Shown one piece after another: positions 16,224 to 26,000 of a DNA stretch of 47,055 nt. Position numbers and translations under genes: made by a program. The stretch's first letter is position 1; each line of letters starts with the position of its first letter. Below the pieces are notes generated by a model. The model worked only from the letters and a program-made list of their open reading frames with translations, did not search any database and was not told the origin of the DNA. Source of the stretch: Candidatus Poseidoniaceae archaeon (lineage in GTDB: Archaea > Thermoplasmatota > Poseidoniia > Poseidoniales > Poseidoniaceae). The stretch lies in assembly GCA_028822845.1 (NCBI GenBank), contig JAPKCS010000014.1:1-47055 (forward strand), written 5' to 3'.

Positions 16224-17437
16224 ACGACTTCTTTGACAGTGTTTGTCGCTGCCATTGGTGTTTGTCCTCGAATTGAATTGATCAAGCCCCAAACCCGTTC
16301 CCATGGAACGAAGAAGCGCAACAACGCCATGATGCTCAAGAACATCAGCGCCGAGATGACCAATCCATAGGTCAAAGAGAGTTCAATCGATTCGGACACC
16401 TGTCCGGCCCATTGGCTCCCAGTGGAACCTTCGACAATGTTCAGCAGCACACTGTGGAACCCAAGAGCGACCATGGTTGCGATGCCAGTGAGCCCCAAGA
16501 ATCCGAAGGTGTGCTTGAGGTGAGTGTTGAGGACATTGTCCATTTGCCTGACATATTCAGGGTCACGCTTGCATGACTCAGGCAGTCGGTAGGCGTATTC
16601 GAGGTATCGAATCACACCGTAGGATGACTCTTGGAACACCATGATCAGAATGGCGATCATGATGAGCGCAAACTGTTCACTGGTCACCAGCATCAATCCA
16701 AACAGACCAATGGTTGGTTCGGTAAACTGAGTTTCAACGGTGGCCAATGCCTCCCCATAGGTGCCAAGTTGGCCATTGATGAGGGGGAAGGCAAGGATGG
16801 CGTGAATTCCAAGGAAGAGGAGTGTGAACCCGATGGACCATGCGATTGAACGGCGAGAAAGTCCCCAAATGCCTCGTGTACCCATGATGACAGGTAAGAG
16901 ATAAATGAACATAATCATCAACGACATGATCATCAAAAGAGGCCACTCAAGCGTTGCTAATTCACCTTGGTCGGGCAGGCGTAAATCAAACGATGTCAGC
17001 ATACTAAAGCCCCATTCAATGATGAGGCGTCCAACCAAAACCACGATCAGCGTGATGATGAATCCGAGTTTGATTCGTTGTTGGGTTGTTGGGGTTTGGA
17101 AGGCAAGGAAGGCCATGCTCCCACCCAAGGAGAGACCGAGAATCAGCGGCACAGAGAAACGACCAAGACCACTGTTGCCTTCACCGGTAAGGAAATCTCC
17201 GATTGGCAATTGCTGGCCAATTAGGATTTCAATGGTGTCGAACAGCATGGTGTGGTCGATGGAGCCAACCACGTAGGTTGAGACCACTTCGAGGTACATA
17301 CCGACAAGAGCGACGGTAGCGATGACTTGCAGAGCAATGATTTGCCACTGCTTTCGCAACAGCTTGAGGTGGAGGGTTCGCGAGCGGAAGTCGCCATTGA
17401 CGGTGACATCCCGTTGAAGTCCAACATCTTCAGCCAT
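16214..17437 (-). CDS. Multi-pass membrane protein of the DUF58 operon
   Basis: 407 residues from the ATG at 17437, two bases after the DUF58 stop; the frame is open upstream but would overlap that gene. About eight hydrophobic helices are visible (for example IIALQVIATVALVGMYLEVV, LKLGF..IVVLVGRL, LMIMSLMIMFIYLLPVIMG, LMLVTSEQFALIMIAILIMV, and LTYGLVISALMFLSIMALL near the end). Between them lies a conserved-looking polar stretch (YRLPESCKRDPEYVRQMDN). No known family recognised. Its position in the DUF4350-DUF58 operon suggests a membrane partner of those proteins. Confidence 0.8.
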   Translation of the reverse strand: MAEDVGLQRDVTVNGDFRSRTLHLKLLRKQWQIIALQVIATVALVGMYLEVVSTYVVGSIDHTMLFDTIEILIGQQLPIGDFLTGEGNSGLGRFSVPLILGLSLGGSMAFLAFQTPTTQQRIKLGFIITLIVVLVGRLIIEWGFSMLTSFDLRLPDQGELATLEWPLLMIMSLMIMFIYLLPVIMGTRGIWGLSRRSIAWSIGFTLLFLGIHAILAFPLINGQLGTYGEALATVETQFTEPTIGLFGLMLVTSEQFALIMIAILIMVFQESSYGVIRYLEYAYRLPESCKRDPEYVRQMDNVLNTHLKHTFGFLGLTGIATMVALGFHSVLLNIVEGSTGSQWAGQVSESIELSLTYGLVISALMFLSIMALLRFFVPWERVWGLINSIRGQTPMAATNTVKEVVDL

Positions 17438-17439
17438 AC

Positions 17440-18696
17440 TCAGTACCCCCGAACCTGCATCAATGCCTGAGACAAATCCATGTCTGGCATCCAATCAATG
17501 ACTTGCGCCCCAGATCCTGCCAAGGTTGTCAGACGGTTTTGCCGTTCCAACTTCAACACCTCATAGGACATGCGAGGAATACGACTGACGAGGCGTTCGA
17601 AATCGATGCTCGATGGGGATAAAACGGTGACTTCGTGACCTCGCCCAACAAGGTCGCGTACCGCCGCTGGTACGGTTCCATCGCCCTCACATGAGGAGAT
17701 GATGAACACAGGACTTCCACGGCTGAACCGACCACTGAGGGAATTTGTAACCGCTTGCAACGGCATTGAACCCTTAGGGGAAACTCCCGCAAGAGCGCTG
17801 AGGATTTTGAAATACTGCTTATCGCCGGTGTCAGGAGGTAGGTAGGAAAGTTTCTCATCGAAAATCGCTAGAGCAACGGAGTCACGTCGCTTGAGGAAGA
17901 AGGCAGCGAGGCTTGCGGCTGAGACGGTGCCCATTTCCAAGGGGTTCTTGAGAACGGTTCCAATCCGAGCGATGTCACGGCTGTCGAGCAAGAGGTAGAG
18001 GTCAGTGACCGCATCTCGGCACTTTTCGTTGACCATCAATTCCCCGGTTCGGGCGAATGCCTTCCAGTTGATGTTCTTGAACGGATCTCCGGGGACATAC
18101 TCGCGCAGTGAATAGAATTCTGAGCCTTGGCCGGGGGTGCGGAGCGTTGTTGCGCCCGTGTACATCTTTGGGGTTCTCGAACGGAGGAACGCTTCCTCGA
18201 CTTCCTTGATTTGAGGGAAAATGACGATGTCACTGTGATGGTCGACGTACATTTCATCGACGCTCAAATTGAAGGTGTTTCGTGAACGAAGGGAGACTGG
18301 GCCAATTGAGTAATGGCCACGAAGGGGGCAGCGTAGGACGTAGCGAATACGGGCGCTCTCACCTGGTTTGAGGTTGAGGCGCATCTGATTGAGACCGCTT
18401 CGCAGTTTCATTTCGTGTGGAATGTTATCGTAGACTTCGAGCAGTTGGGTGTTTCGATTTGAACGGTTGGTGACCAACAGTTCGACGTACAAATCATCGC
18501 CCTTGTACAGGTTATCTGCCGAAAGGGTGCGTTGTACCTCGACTTCACCGTGCCCTGTGATCCAAGAGTTCACGACGATGAAGGCCACAAAAGTGAGGCC
18601 CAAAATCATCATCTGAAGGTTCGAAATCATCATGCCGATGAGCACCAAGGCGATACCGCCAGTGAATGTGAAAGAGGCCTTACGTGTCCACATCAT
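17440..18696 (-). CDS. DUF58 family membrane-anchored protein
   Basis: 418 residues. Two adjacent N-terminal membrane helices (about 10-45) are followed by a beta-rich domain and then the DUF58 core. Its signature GSEFYSLREYVPGDPFKNIN continues into WKAFARTGELMVNE, at about 205-240. The C-terminal half has a von Willebrand A-like look (DLYLLLDSRD, VFIISSCEGDG). DUF58 genes typically sit with MoxR AAA ATPases, transglutaminase-like and DUF4350 proteins. Here DUF4350 and a multi-pass membrane protein flank it at 2-6 bases, but no MoxR gene is present within the window. Role unknown. Confidence 0.92.
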   Translation of the reverse strand: MMWTRKASFTFTGGIALVLIGMMISNLQMMILGLTFVAFIVVNSWITGHGEVEVQRTLSADNLYKGDDLYVELLVTNRSNRNTQLLEVYDNIPHEMKLRSGLNQMRLNLKPGESARIRYVLRCPLRGHYSIGPVSLRSRNTFNLSVDEMYVDHHSDIVIFPQIKEVEEAFLRSRTPKMYTGATTLRTPGQGSEFYSLREYVPGDPFKNINWKAFARTGELMVNEKCRDAVTDLYLLLDSRDIARIGTVLKNPLEMGTVSAASLAAFFLKRRDSVALAIFDEKLSYLPPDTGDKQYFKILSALAGVSPKGSMPLQAVTNSLSGRFSRGSPVFIISSCEGDGTVPAAVRDLVGRGHEVTVLSPSSIDFERLVSRIPRMSYEVLKLERQNRLTTLAGSGAQVIDWMPDMDLSQALMQVRGY

Positions 18697-18702
18697 CTCA
18701 CC

Positions 18703-20310
18703 TCAGGTTCTGCCCCACGCTTTGATTCGTTTGACGACTGCAACGGTTTGTTCCAGCGAATATTTGCTGGGTTCGATGGCGAACTTCGCTAACACTGGAT
18801 CATTGATCAGCGACACGAGGTCTTTCGCCGGCATGGCATGGAATTCTTCTCGATTCAATCCGTTCTGGTTGCGGACTTTGGACAAGAACACTTGTCGGAT
18901 CTTTTCGCTCTTTGCGTAGTAGGTGTACCTGTTTGCGTCGCCAAATCCGTAGTAGATGATGCTGAACACGTGTCGCCATGGTTCTGGGTCACGCTTCTTC
19001 AAAAGAACGGCTTCAAAGGTGACGAAGAGCACCAAGAACAGCAGGAGCATAGCAAGCCCTTCTCCGGTAAAGTACACCAGAAGGAAGTAGATGGTGTTGT
19101 AAGAATCAGCAAGCAGTGCGTTCTGAGGGTGGCGTGATTCGTCAAAAATAACCATGGCCGTTTCAGCTGGCTGGCCAACTTCATCGGCTTCAGTGGACAT
19201 CAGGGCTTCAGCAATGAAGTCCATAGCCCACTTGCGGTTGTCATTTTCAGGAATGGTTTTGTTGGTCGGGCCATACTTGCCTTCGTTGAAGCCTTCATAG
19301 TCGTACATGGCATTGATCAGTGCTGAACCGTCAGCCATGAACACGATGCGTCCACCATCGTTGGGATCGCATGTGCTTCGAGCACATGCTTCGAAACTGA
19401 GGTTGAATTGGCCCCACAAATCTGGTGTTTCAGAGTTCTGCTCATTGCCGACCCAAATCTCACCGTCTCCGTTCACGTCGACGGTTGCTTCGTTGCTTGT
19501 CACGGCACGGACCGACACTTCGGGCAGTGCCCCACGGACACCTGGGATCAGTTCGAGGGCTGTGATGTCGTTGAGTAAGACTTGGTATGTGGCGTTGTAT
19601 TGAATTTCACCAGCGTTCCAGTGTTGTGTGCAAAGTCCGGCATCTTCGAGTTCCATTGTTTGACCATCAAGAATGCCGCAAGGGTGTTCGCCCTCGCCCG
19701 AGTTCCCACTCCAGCGGTTGTGCACCGACACTGTGGACTGGTCGATGACGCTGCCATTCATGCCACAAGGTGTTGCTTGAACGCACATCCAAATGAAGTT
19801 GTAATCCAGTTCAGGGACGTAGGTGGTGTCGTAGAGTTGGTAGCCAGTGTAACGAACACCAAACGCCTCTGCTATGGTTCCAGCAAAGCCGTAATCCTCG
19901 AGCACCAGAGCGGTACCGCCAGCTTCTACAAATTCGACGATAGCATCGATTTCAGAAGGAGAATACCCGTCATCTGCTGCGATGGTGATGAAGCCATCTT
20001 CATCGAATTGAGGTAAAGAGAGTGTGTCACGTTCAACTCCGGCAACAATGTACGTGGTGTTGCGTGGATCTTCGATGTCTGCGAGCAACAATGGGCTGCT
20101 GACAAGGGAACTGGTCTTGATTCCAGCGGCTTTGAGGTCGGCTCTGAATGCAGACATGTCGTCCCAATCGTCATCATATGCTGACAATTGGTTGGTGTTG
20201 GAAAGGTTGACAAAATTGAGCAAAACCGTCATCAAGAGCAGCGACAAGACAAACCAAAATGCGGCTTGGAGGCCGAATCTTCGGTAGTTGAGGTTGCGGC
20301 CGCTTAACAT
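18703..20310 (-). CDS. DUF4350-like membrane protein
   Basis: 535 residues. One N-terminal membrane helix (about 13-31) leads to a large extracytoplasmic domain with a Rossmann-like fold pattern: LKAAGIKTSSLVSSPLLL, then YSPSEIDAIVEFVEAGGTAL (about 112-131), typical of DUF4350/GldG-like domains. A helix pair near 405-440 (LLVYFTGEGLAMLLLFLVLF) is followed by a cytoplasmic tail. The extracytoplasmic part has several Cys pairs (VQATPCG, ACARSTCDPNDGG), so disulfides are possible. The second half of the soluble region is not obviously DUF4350. First gene of the minus-strand operon with DUF58. Confidence 0.8.
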   Translation of the reverse strand: MLSGRNLNYRRFGLQAAFWFVLSLLLMTVLLNFVNLSNTNQLSAYDDDWDDMSAFRADLKAAGIKTSSLVSSPLLLADIEDPRNTTYIVAGVERDTLSLPQFDEDGFITIAADDGYSPSEIDAIVEFVEAGGTALVLEDYGFAGTIAEAFGVRYTGYQLYDTTYVPELDYNFIWMCVQATPCGMNGSVIDQSTVSVHNRWSGNSGEGEHPCGILDGQTMELEDAGLCTQHWNAGEIQYNATYQVLLNDITALELIPGVRGALPEVSVRAVTSNEATVDVNGDGEIWVGNEQNSETPDLWGQFNLSFEACARSTCDPNDGGRIVFMADGSALINAMYDYEGFNEGKYGPTNKTIPENDNRKWAMDFIAEALMSTEADEVGQPAETAMVIFDESRHPQNALLADSYNTIYFLLVYFTGEGLAMLLLFLVLFVTFEAVLLKKRDPEPWRHVFSIIYYGFGDANRYTYYAKSEKIRQVFLSKVRNQNGLNREEFHAMPAKDLVSLINDPVLAKFAIEPSKYSLEQTVAVVKRIKAWGRT

Positions 20311-20447
20311 GAGATTACCAACTGGAGCACGATTCCGACATGAGGACGCTCCCGCATCGGTTTAGAAGGTTGTTACTTGTTGTCAACCAAATGCTCTGTA
20401 CAAAGCAGCTTGCTCGGTTCAAAAAAACTGCTATGAGGGCGTATAAT

Positions 20448-20687
20448 TCACCGTTTAAGATGAATTCGAGAAGCAATTCGGCTGATATCCTCGGCAGGGA
20501 TTTGCACGAGGCCATCAACCACTGTCCAAGGCAATTTGCTTGGCTCGAGATTCCGTTCAATCTCGACCCTGAGTGCAACGATTGTGCCTGTTGGGGTGTC
20601 GAAAACGACGTCCTTCAATTCACCAAGACGTTGCTGATGTGAATCCACCACGTCTCTACCGATGATTTCTCTTGCGAAAATTGCCAT
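20448..20687 (-). CDS. PRC-barrel domain protein
   Basis: 79 residues, essentially one PRC-barrel: FAREIIGRDVVDSHQQRLGE, then KDVVFDTPTGTIVALRVE, then LPWTVVDGLVQIPAEDI. It begins with a full-strength Shine-Dalgarno AAGGAGGTGA (20703-20694) six bases before the ATG, the strongest in the window. PRC-barrels occur in archaeal small proteins thought to bind RNA, ribosomes or division partners (for example CdpB-type proteins). The sequence alone does not say which. It follows Cdc48 by about 70 bases on the same strand. Confidence 0.88.
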   Translation of the reverse strand: MAIFAREIIGRDVVDSHQQRLGELKDVVFDTPTGTIVALRVEIERNLEPSKLPWTVVDGLVQIPAEDISRIASRIHLKR

Positions 20688-20693
20688 GATGTC

Positions 20694-20703
20694 TCACCTC
20701 CTT
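20694..20703 (-). promoter_or_regulatory. Perfect Shine-Dalgarno site of the PRC-barrel gene
   Basis: AAGGAGGTGA on the minus strand, ten bases complementary to the usual 16S 3' end, six bases before the ATG at 20687. It implies high translation relative to its neighbours. Confidence 0.7.
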
Positions 20704-20758
20704 ATGTGGTCCTCCGAGCGGGTTTCGCCCCATCAATGCGTCGCCTACAGTGGAAGGC

Positions 20759-22987
20759 TTACATTGATTCCATGCCGAAGTTGGTGTCACGGGAGCGCTT
20801 GATGTTGGAAAGGCCGCTTGTGAGCCTTGTTTCCATCTTCTGGTAGTATTCGAGCATCTCCGGTGTCACGGTTGGGCGCACGCGCTTGATCGCTTCCTCG
20901 AAGTGGGTCTTTGTGACCTTCTTCTTCTTGGCTCGCATGCAAATGAGCGCTGCTTCTCGACAAACTGCTTCGATGTCAGCACCGGTAAAGCCATCGAGGC
21001 CTCCGATGATGTCTTTGATTGCAAACTTGGAGAGTGGCATGTTCTCGCTGTGGATCTTGAAGATCGTTTCGCGAGCACCAATGTCCGGTGGTGGAACGTG
21101 CAAGACACGCTCAAAGCGACCGCTGCGTAGCAATGCAGGGTCAATCATTTCGGGACGGTTTGTTGCGGCTACGATGATGACACCATCGAGGGATTCCACG
21201 CCATCCATGCTGGCAAGCAACTGGTTGACCACCCTGTTTGAGACATCGCTTCCAGAGCCGTCTGAGTTGGAAGAACGCATGCTGGCAATTGATTCAAATT
21301 CATCGAGGAAGATGATGGCTGGTGCAGATTGCTTTGCCTTCTTGAAAATTTCACGGATCGCACGCTCAGATTCACCCACCCATTTGGAGATGAGTTCAGG
21401 ACCTTTGATGCTGATGAAATTCGCCTGTGCTTCGTTGGCGATCGCCTTTGCAAGCAAGGTTTTTCCAGTACCTGGTGCACCGAACAAGACAATGCCTCGC
21501 GGTGGCTTGATACCAAAGTGTTCAAACAATTCAGGTTGAGTAAGTGGCCATTCGACGGATTCTTTCAACCGATCTTTCACTTCGTCAAGACCGCCGACTT
21601 CTTCCCAAGTAACCGCTGGAATTTCGACGTAAATCTCACGAAGAGCGGACGGTTCGACATCCTTGATTGCTTCTTTGAAATCGTCCATGCGGACTTCCAT
21701 CTTTTCGAGCACTTCTGGGGGTATCGTTTCATCCTCCAGTTCAATCTCAGGAAGGTAGCGTCGTAGCGCCCTCATGGCCGCTTCTCGGACGAGTGCAGCA
21801 AGATCAGCACCAACGAATCCGTAGGTGTTATCGAGCACCCAGTTGATTTCGAAGTCTTCTGAAATTGGCATTTGACGTGTGTGAACGTCCATGATTTCAT
21901 TTCGTCCTTCTCGGTCCGGAACACCAATTTCGATTTCTCGATCGAAACGGCCTGGACGTCGAAGTGCAGGGTCGAGTGCATCGCGTCGGTTGGTTGCACC
22001 GATGACCACAACGTTGTCGCGTCCTTGCATACCGTCCATGAGGGTCAGCATTTGTGCGACCACACGACGTTCAACTTCACCGCTGACGTCCTCACGCTTT
22101 GGGCAAATTGAGTCGATTTCATCGATGAAGATAATGGCAGGTGCATTTTCTGCTGCCTCATCGAAAATTTCTCGGAGTTGCTTTTCGGACTCACCGTAAT
22201 ACTTCGAGATGATTTCCGGACCATTGATCGACTTGAAGTGAGCGTTGACCTCAGTTGCAACAGCCTTGGCGATCATGGTTTTTCCAGTCCCTGGTGGGCC
22301 GTGCAACAACACACCCTTTGGCGGATCAATACCCAGCCTGCGGAACAACTCTGGATGCTTGAGTGGCAGTTCGATCATCTCTCGGACCCTTTCCAGTTGT
22401 TGGCCGATTCCGCCGACATCTTCGTAGGTGATGCCTTCAGATTGACCGACGTCTTCGTCATCGACCGTTTCGTCCTTGATGACGATGTCCGTATCATTGG
22501 TGACTTTGACGATGCCTTTTGGAACAGTGCTGACAACAGCGAAGGGCAAGGCTTCTGCGAACAGGGTCATGCCTGGAATGAAAATCCGGTCACCTTGAAC
22601 AACGGGCCTCTTGGAGAGGCCTCGGCGAGCAAAGCCTTCGATGCCTGGTCCAAACTTGACCTTCTGTTTGTTGGCCATCACTGGGGAGAGCACAAGCTTG
22701 GTGCATTCCTTTGCCTCAACTTTGGAAACGGTCACTCGGTCGCCCAAACTGACGCCAGCGTTCTTTCGGATGATTCCGTCAACACGGATGATTTCCATCT
22801 TGGTATCTTCAGGTCGACTTCGCCAGTAAATGGCAGCAGTTGAACGCTTATCACCCTTGATTTCTACGATGTCACCGGGTTTGAGCCCCAGATCGTTTTC
22901 TCCTGAAATCCTTGCTCGGCCATGGCCGACATCGGAAGGTATTGCTTTCGCCACACGCAACGACATTGCTTTTTCATCACCAGTCAT
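20759..22987 (-). CDS. cdc48: Cdc48/VCP-like double AAA ATPase
   Basis: 742 residues. An N-terminal Cdc48 double-psi barrel domain (about 1-180) precedes two AAA modules. D1 has Walker A GPPGTGKT at about 230 and Walker B FIDEID at about 285. D2 has Walker A GAPGTGKT at about 502 (Ala replaces the usual first Pro) and Walker B FLDEFES at about 556, both with the DE pair intact. Archaeal Cdc48 hexamers thread and unfold proteins for degradation or remodelling. The ATG at 22987 has AGGAAGTGA just upstream; an alternative start is the ATG seven codons later. The PRC-barrel gene follows on the same strand. Confidence 0.96.
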   Translation of the reverse strand: MTGDEKAMSLRVAKAIPSDVGHGRARISGENDLGLKPGDIVEIKGDKRSTAAIYWRSRPEDTKMEIIRVDGIIRKNAGVSLGDRVTVSKVEAKECTKLVLSPVMANKQKVKFGPGIEGFARRGLSKRPVVQGDRIFIPGMTLFAEALPFAVVSTVPKGIVKVTNDTDIVIKDETVDDEDVGQSEGITYEDVGGIGQQLERVREMIELPLKHPELFRRLGIDPPKGVLLHGPPGTGKTMIAKAVATEVNAHFKSINGPEIISKYYGESEKQLREIFDEAAENAPAIIFIDEIDSICPKREDVSGEVERRVVAQMLTLMDGMQGRDNVVVIGATNRRDALDPALRRPGRFDREIEIGVPDREGRNEIMDVHTRQMPISEDFEINWVLDNTYGFVGADLAALVREAAMRALRRYLPEIELEDETIPPEVLEKMEVRMDDFKEAIKDVEPSALREIYVEIPAVTWEEVGGLDEVKDRLKESVEWPLTQPELFEHFGIKPPRGIVLFGAPGTGKTLLAKAIANEAQANFISIKGPELISKWVGESERAIREIFKKAKQSAPAIIFLDEFESIASMRSSNSDGSGSDVSNRVVNQLLASMDGVESLDGVIIVAATNRPEMIDPALLRSGRFERVLHVPPPDIGARETIFKIHSENMPLSKFAIKDIIGGLDGFTGADIEAVCREAALICMRAKKKKVTKTHFEEAIKRVRPTVTPEMLEYYQKMETRLTSGLSNIKRSRDTNFGMESM

Positions 22988-23042
22988 ATGTTCACTTCCT
23001 CAAGATGCGTGGCCGAGTTCATTTAAACCTCAGTGCCACCCC

Positions 23043-23054
23043 TCTCTTATACTG
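23043..23054 (-). promoter_or_regulatory. TATA-like box for cdc48
   Basis: The minus strand reads CAGTATAAGAG. It lies about 60 bases before the ATG, giving an expected leader of about 35 bases that carries the AGGAAGTGA site. Confidence 0.4.
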
Positions 23055-23165
23055 GTTCACGCCGACCCCATTTGAACCTAATGTCGTTTTTTCATGGTTC
23101 TTATGGTGTGAGGACCTTCGTCCGTGTTCCATCACTTTGAAGAGGGGCGTTTTGTTCGCCCAACC

Positions 23166-24794
23166 ATGGTTCACGTCTTAGAAACCGGCCTCGAGTTCCT
23201 CGCACATGAAAACCCAAACGGAAAACCGTCCGTCCAAGGTTACAACATCATCAACGGTCAATTGACTTCGGCCAGCGACGGTGGGACCTTTACTTCGATC
23301 AATCCAGCCATCCTCAACGACACATTGGGCAGCTTCCCATTGTCGACCAAGGCTGATGTTCACGCCGCTCTTGACGCCGCTCATGCTGCCTTCCCTGGCT
23401 GGGCTGCAACACCTGCTCCAACCCGTGGTCAAATCATCGGTAACATGGGACGCTTGCTTATGGATCACAAAGACGCTATCGTTGCGCTTGAAACCCGTGA
23501 GATTGGAAAAACACTCAAAGAAGCAGCAGGCTCGGTCCAAGAAGCCATTGACACGTGCCTCTTTTTCCAGTCTGAAGGTCGCCGATTGTACGGTCAGACC
23601 GTCAACTCAGAACTTCCAGACAAGGAATTGTTCACCTACCGACGCCCACTTGGTGTCTGTGGCATCATCAATGCCTGCAACTTCCCTGCAGCCGTTCCAT
23701 TCTGGAAGATGATTCCAGCCATCATGTGTGGAAACACCTGCGTCTGGAAGAGTCCACAAGACGCTCCTCTGCTTTCCTTTGCCCTCGCTCGCATTATGCA
23801 CGAAGCAGGTTTGCCAAACGGCGTCATCAACCTTGTTCACGGCAAGGGCAGCGGTGCTGGCCAACACTTGGTCGACGCTGTCGATGAAGGACGCGTCAAC
23901 AAGATCTCGTTCACAGGTTCGACTGAAGTCGGCAAGATGATCGGCGAAGTGTGTGGACGGAACTTGGTTTCCTGCTCACTCGAATTGGGCGGCAAGAATC
24001 CCCTTGTCGTCATGCCATCCGCTGACCTTGACAATGCTGTTGAAGGCGCTTACTGGGGTGCCTTTGGAACCGCTGGCCAACGCTGCACTTCGCTGGGCAA
24101 CCTGATCATCCATGAGGAAGTTTATGACGACTTCATGGCCAAGTTCATGGCCAAGGTTGAATCAACTCGAATCGGTGATTCTTTGGTTCACGATGGTGTT
24201 CTCTACGGACCAATGCTCTCTGAAAAATACGCTAAGGACTTCCTTTCCGCAGTGGAGATGTGCAAGGCCTCTGGTGCAACCCTGGCTCACGGCCGAGGTC
24301 GAATTTCGAGCGATAACAAACCAGCCAACTTCCTCAGCACTGCTGAAGACGGTGTCTACATGTGGCCTCACGTCTTCACCGATGTGACCGAAGACATGGA
24401 ATGCTTCCACGAAGAAGTGTTCGGTCCTGCAGTTACCATCTGTAAAGCAACGGACTTCGACCACGCTCTCCACCTTGCAAACGCAAGCCCGTATGGTCTC
24501 TCCTCTGCTATCTACACCAATGATCGACTCGAAGCTTACCGCTACAAAACCGGAATCAAGGCTGGAATGACTGGGATCAACAATTCAACCACAGGCGCAG
24601 AAGCACACTTGCCGTTTGGCGGTGTGAAGGGCAGTGGAAACGGTACCCGTGAATCTGGTATTTGGGTCATTGAAGCATATTCCTACTGGCATGCAGTCAA
24701 TGACGAATTGTCTGGAAAGCTCCAACTCGCTCAAATGGACGTTGAAGATGTCGAAATGGCCGAAGCAGACGTCGATTGGACACAACTGGCATGA
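23166..24794 (+). CDS. Aldehyde dehydrogenase, ALDH7-like
   Basis: 542 residues from the ATG at 23166. A GTG at 23124 is in frame but adds a poorly supported N terminus and lies close to a TATA-like TTATG (23101). All ALDH signatures are present: catalytic Asn near 172 (NACNFPAAVPFW), Lys195 (VWKSPQ), FTGSTEVG (249-256), general base Glu273 (LELGGKNP) and nucleophile Cys307 (GTAGQRCTS). GTAGQRC and FGGVKGSG are closest in style to the ALDH7 (antiquitin) group. The enzyme oxidises an aldehyde with NAD(P); the substrate is unknown. A short hairpin GGGCG / CGCCC (23145-23161) lies just before the start. A 10-bp hairpin follows the gene. Confidence 0.95.
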   Translation: MVHVLETGLEFLAHENPNGKPSVQGYNIINGQLTSASDGGTFTSINPAILNDTLGSFPLSTKADVHAALDAAHAAFPGWAATPAPTRGQIIGNMGRLLMDHKDAIVALETREIGKTLKEAAGSVQEAIDTCLFFQSEGRRLYGQTVNSELPDKELFTYRRPLGVCGIINACNFPAAVPFWKMIPAIMCGNTCVWKSPQDAPLLSFALARIMHEAGLPNGVINLVHGKGSGAGQHLVDAVDEGRVNKISFTGSTEVGKMIGEVCGRNLVSCSLELGGKNPLVVMPSADLDNAVEGAYWGAFGTAGQRCTSLGNLIIHEEVYDDFMAKFMAKVESTRIGDSLVHDGVLYGPMLSEKYAKDFLSAVEMCKASGATLAHGRGRISSDNKPANFLSTAEDGVYMWPHVFTDVTEDMECFHEEVFGPAVTICKATDFDHALHLANASPYGLSSAIYTNDRLEAYRYKTGIKAGMTGINNSTTGAEAHLPFGGVKGSGNGTRESGIWVIEAYSYWHAVNDELSGKLQLAQMDVEDVEMAEADVDWTQLA

Positions 24795-24801
24795 GTGAAC
24801 C

Positions 24802-24825
24802 TTTCCAAACCATACGGTTTGGAAA
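24802..24825 (+). terminator. Ten-base-pair hairpin between ALDH and crtB
   Basis: TTTCCAAACC (24802-24811) and GGTTTGGAAA (24816-24825) are perfect arms around the loop ATAC, seven bases after the ALDH stop and 60 before the crtB ATG. No T tract follows, so an mRNA processing or control element is as likely as a terminator. Confidence 0.5.
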
Positions 24826-24884
24826 AACCACAGTTCAAATATGAACATGATTGCTTGATGCTTGTTGATAGGGGTGAATCACAC

Positions 24885-25892
24885 ATGACATCGAGTTTCT
24901 TACTAGGCGAAAATGGAGGTGATTCCTCTTCTGAACGTCTCGAACAAGCCTATTCACATTGTGAATCAATTGCTCGCGCAGCATCAAGTTCCTTTTTCCG
25001 TTCGTTCAGGCACCTGCCTGAACCAAAGCGCAAAGCAGTGAATGCCCTCTACGCTTTTTGCCGTCGAGTTGACGACATTGTCGATGGAGATTGGTTGCCA
25101 ACTGGTGACTTTGCCTATCTTGATGCAGCAACAGAAGAGCGCCTGACCTTCTTACTCGAGCAACGGGAAACGAACTCAGCCTATGGCAGCGAAGAACATC
25201 ACCTCCGGTTGCGCGCTTTGATGCTGTTCAGAGAGCGCCTCGACAGCGTTCAGAACGGTGAAGAAATGTCCGAACATGTGTTCATTGCTTTGGCCGATAC
25301 GGTTCAACGGTATCCAATTGAACTCGATCACCTGCGCGAACTCATCAACGGAATGGAAGACGATTTGTTTGACACAAATTACGCTCGCTTTGAGGACCTT
25401 CGCCATTACTGCTACCGAGTTGCTTCAACGGTCGGATTGTGCTTGATTGAAATTTACGGCTACACAGATTCAAACGCTCGACGTCACGCTGTCGAGATGG
25501 GCCTGTTCCTTCAACTGGTCAATGTGTTGCGAGACATTCAAGAAGACCTTGAACGAAATCGAATCTACCTTCCAACAGAAGAGTTAGCAAAGTTCGGTCT
25601 TTCGCACAAAGACTTGGCTGATCCAACCTTGGCCACCCGACCTGCTTGGCAGAACTTCATGCGTCACTACATCGACCATGTGGTGGCAAACCGGAACAAT
25701 GCTCTCGGGCTTTTGCCTTTGCTTGACAAGGATGCACGACGGTCTCCTCGGTTGATGTGCATGGCCTACAACGCTATTCTCAAAGAAGCAGTTCGACGCA
25801 ACGGCGATGTCTTGAGCCGTCGGTTAACCCTCAACTTTTATCGGAAAATGCAAATGGCCATTTCCACATTGATCACACCTGGTCTCGATTGA
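24885..25892 (+). CDS. crtB: Phytoene/squalene synthase family protein
   Basis: 335 residues from the ATG at 24885, which has GGGGTGA nine bases upstream; the frame also offers an ATG at 24858. Two aspartate-rich prenyl-diphosphate motifs are clear: RRVDDIVDG (DDIVD at 63-67) and NVLRDIQEDL (about 208-215), with the substrate-binding SSSFF (34-38) and the FYRKM end typical of the family. It joins two C15 or C20 diphosphates head to head. Phytoene is the likelier product if carotenoids are made here, but squalene cannot be excluded from sequence. Marine surface archaea with rhodopsin need a carotenoid route; no rhodopsin gene is in the window. Confidence 0.92.
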   Translation: MTSSFLLGENGGDSSSERLEQAYSHCESIARAASSSFFRSFRHLPEPKRKAVNALYAFCRRVDDIVDGDWLPTGDFAYLDAATEERLTFLLEQRETNSAYGSEEHHLRLRALMLFRERLDSVQNGEEMSEHVFIALADTVQRYPIELDHLRELINGMEDDLFDTNYARFEDLRHYCYRVASTVGLCLIEIYGYTDSNARRHAVEMGLFLQLVNVLRDIQEDLERNRIYLPTEELAKFGLSHKDLADPTLATRPAWQNFMRHYIDHVVANRNNALGLLPLLDKDARRSPRLMCMAYNAILKEAVRRNGDVLSRRLTLNFYRKMQMAISTLITPGLD

Positions 25893-25897
25893 AGTCC

Positions 25898-25914
25898 CCT
25901 CGATTGATTCGAGG
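25898..25914 (+). terminator. Hairpin after crtB
   Basis: CCTCGA / TCGAGG with a five-base loop (25898-25903 with 25909-25914), six bases after the crtB stop. It lacks a T tract. Likely part of the 3' end shared by converging genes. Confidence 0.4.
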
Positions 25915-25952
25915 TGCAAAGAAAAGCGCACCACCACTGTTGATGACACCGT

Positions 25953-25969
25953 CCATGCAATGCGCATGG
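25953..25969 (-). terminator. Hairpin after the epimerase gene
   Basis: CCATGC / GCATGG with a five-base loop (25953-25958 with 25964-25969). It lies about 32 bases after the epimerase stop on the minus strand, facing the hairpin that follows crtB. Confidence 0.35.
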
Positions 25970-26000
25970 TGAATGTGGGTAGCGATCAAATCCAATCGAA

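Noticed and set aside
20300-20366. 17-codon frame (MRERPHVGIV and on) touching the DUF4350 start
   Set aside because: Too short to support, without a clear ribosome site; its overlap with the next ATG may be chance.
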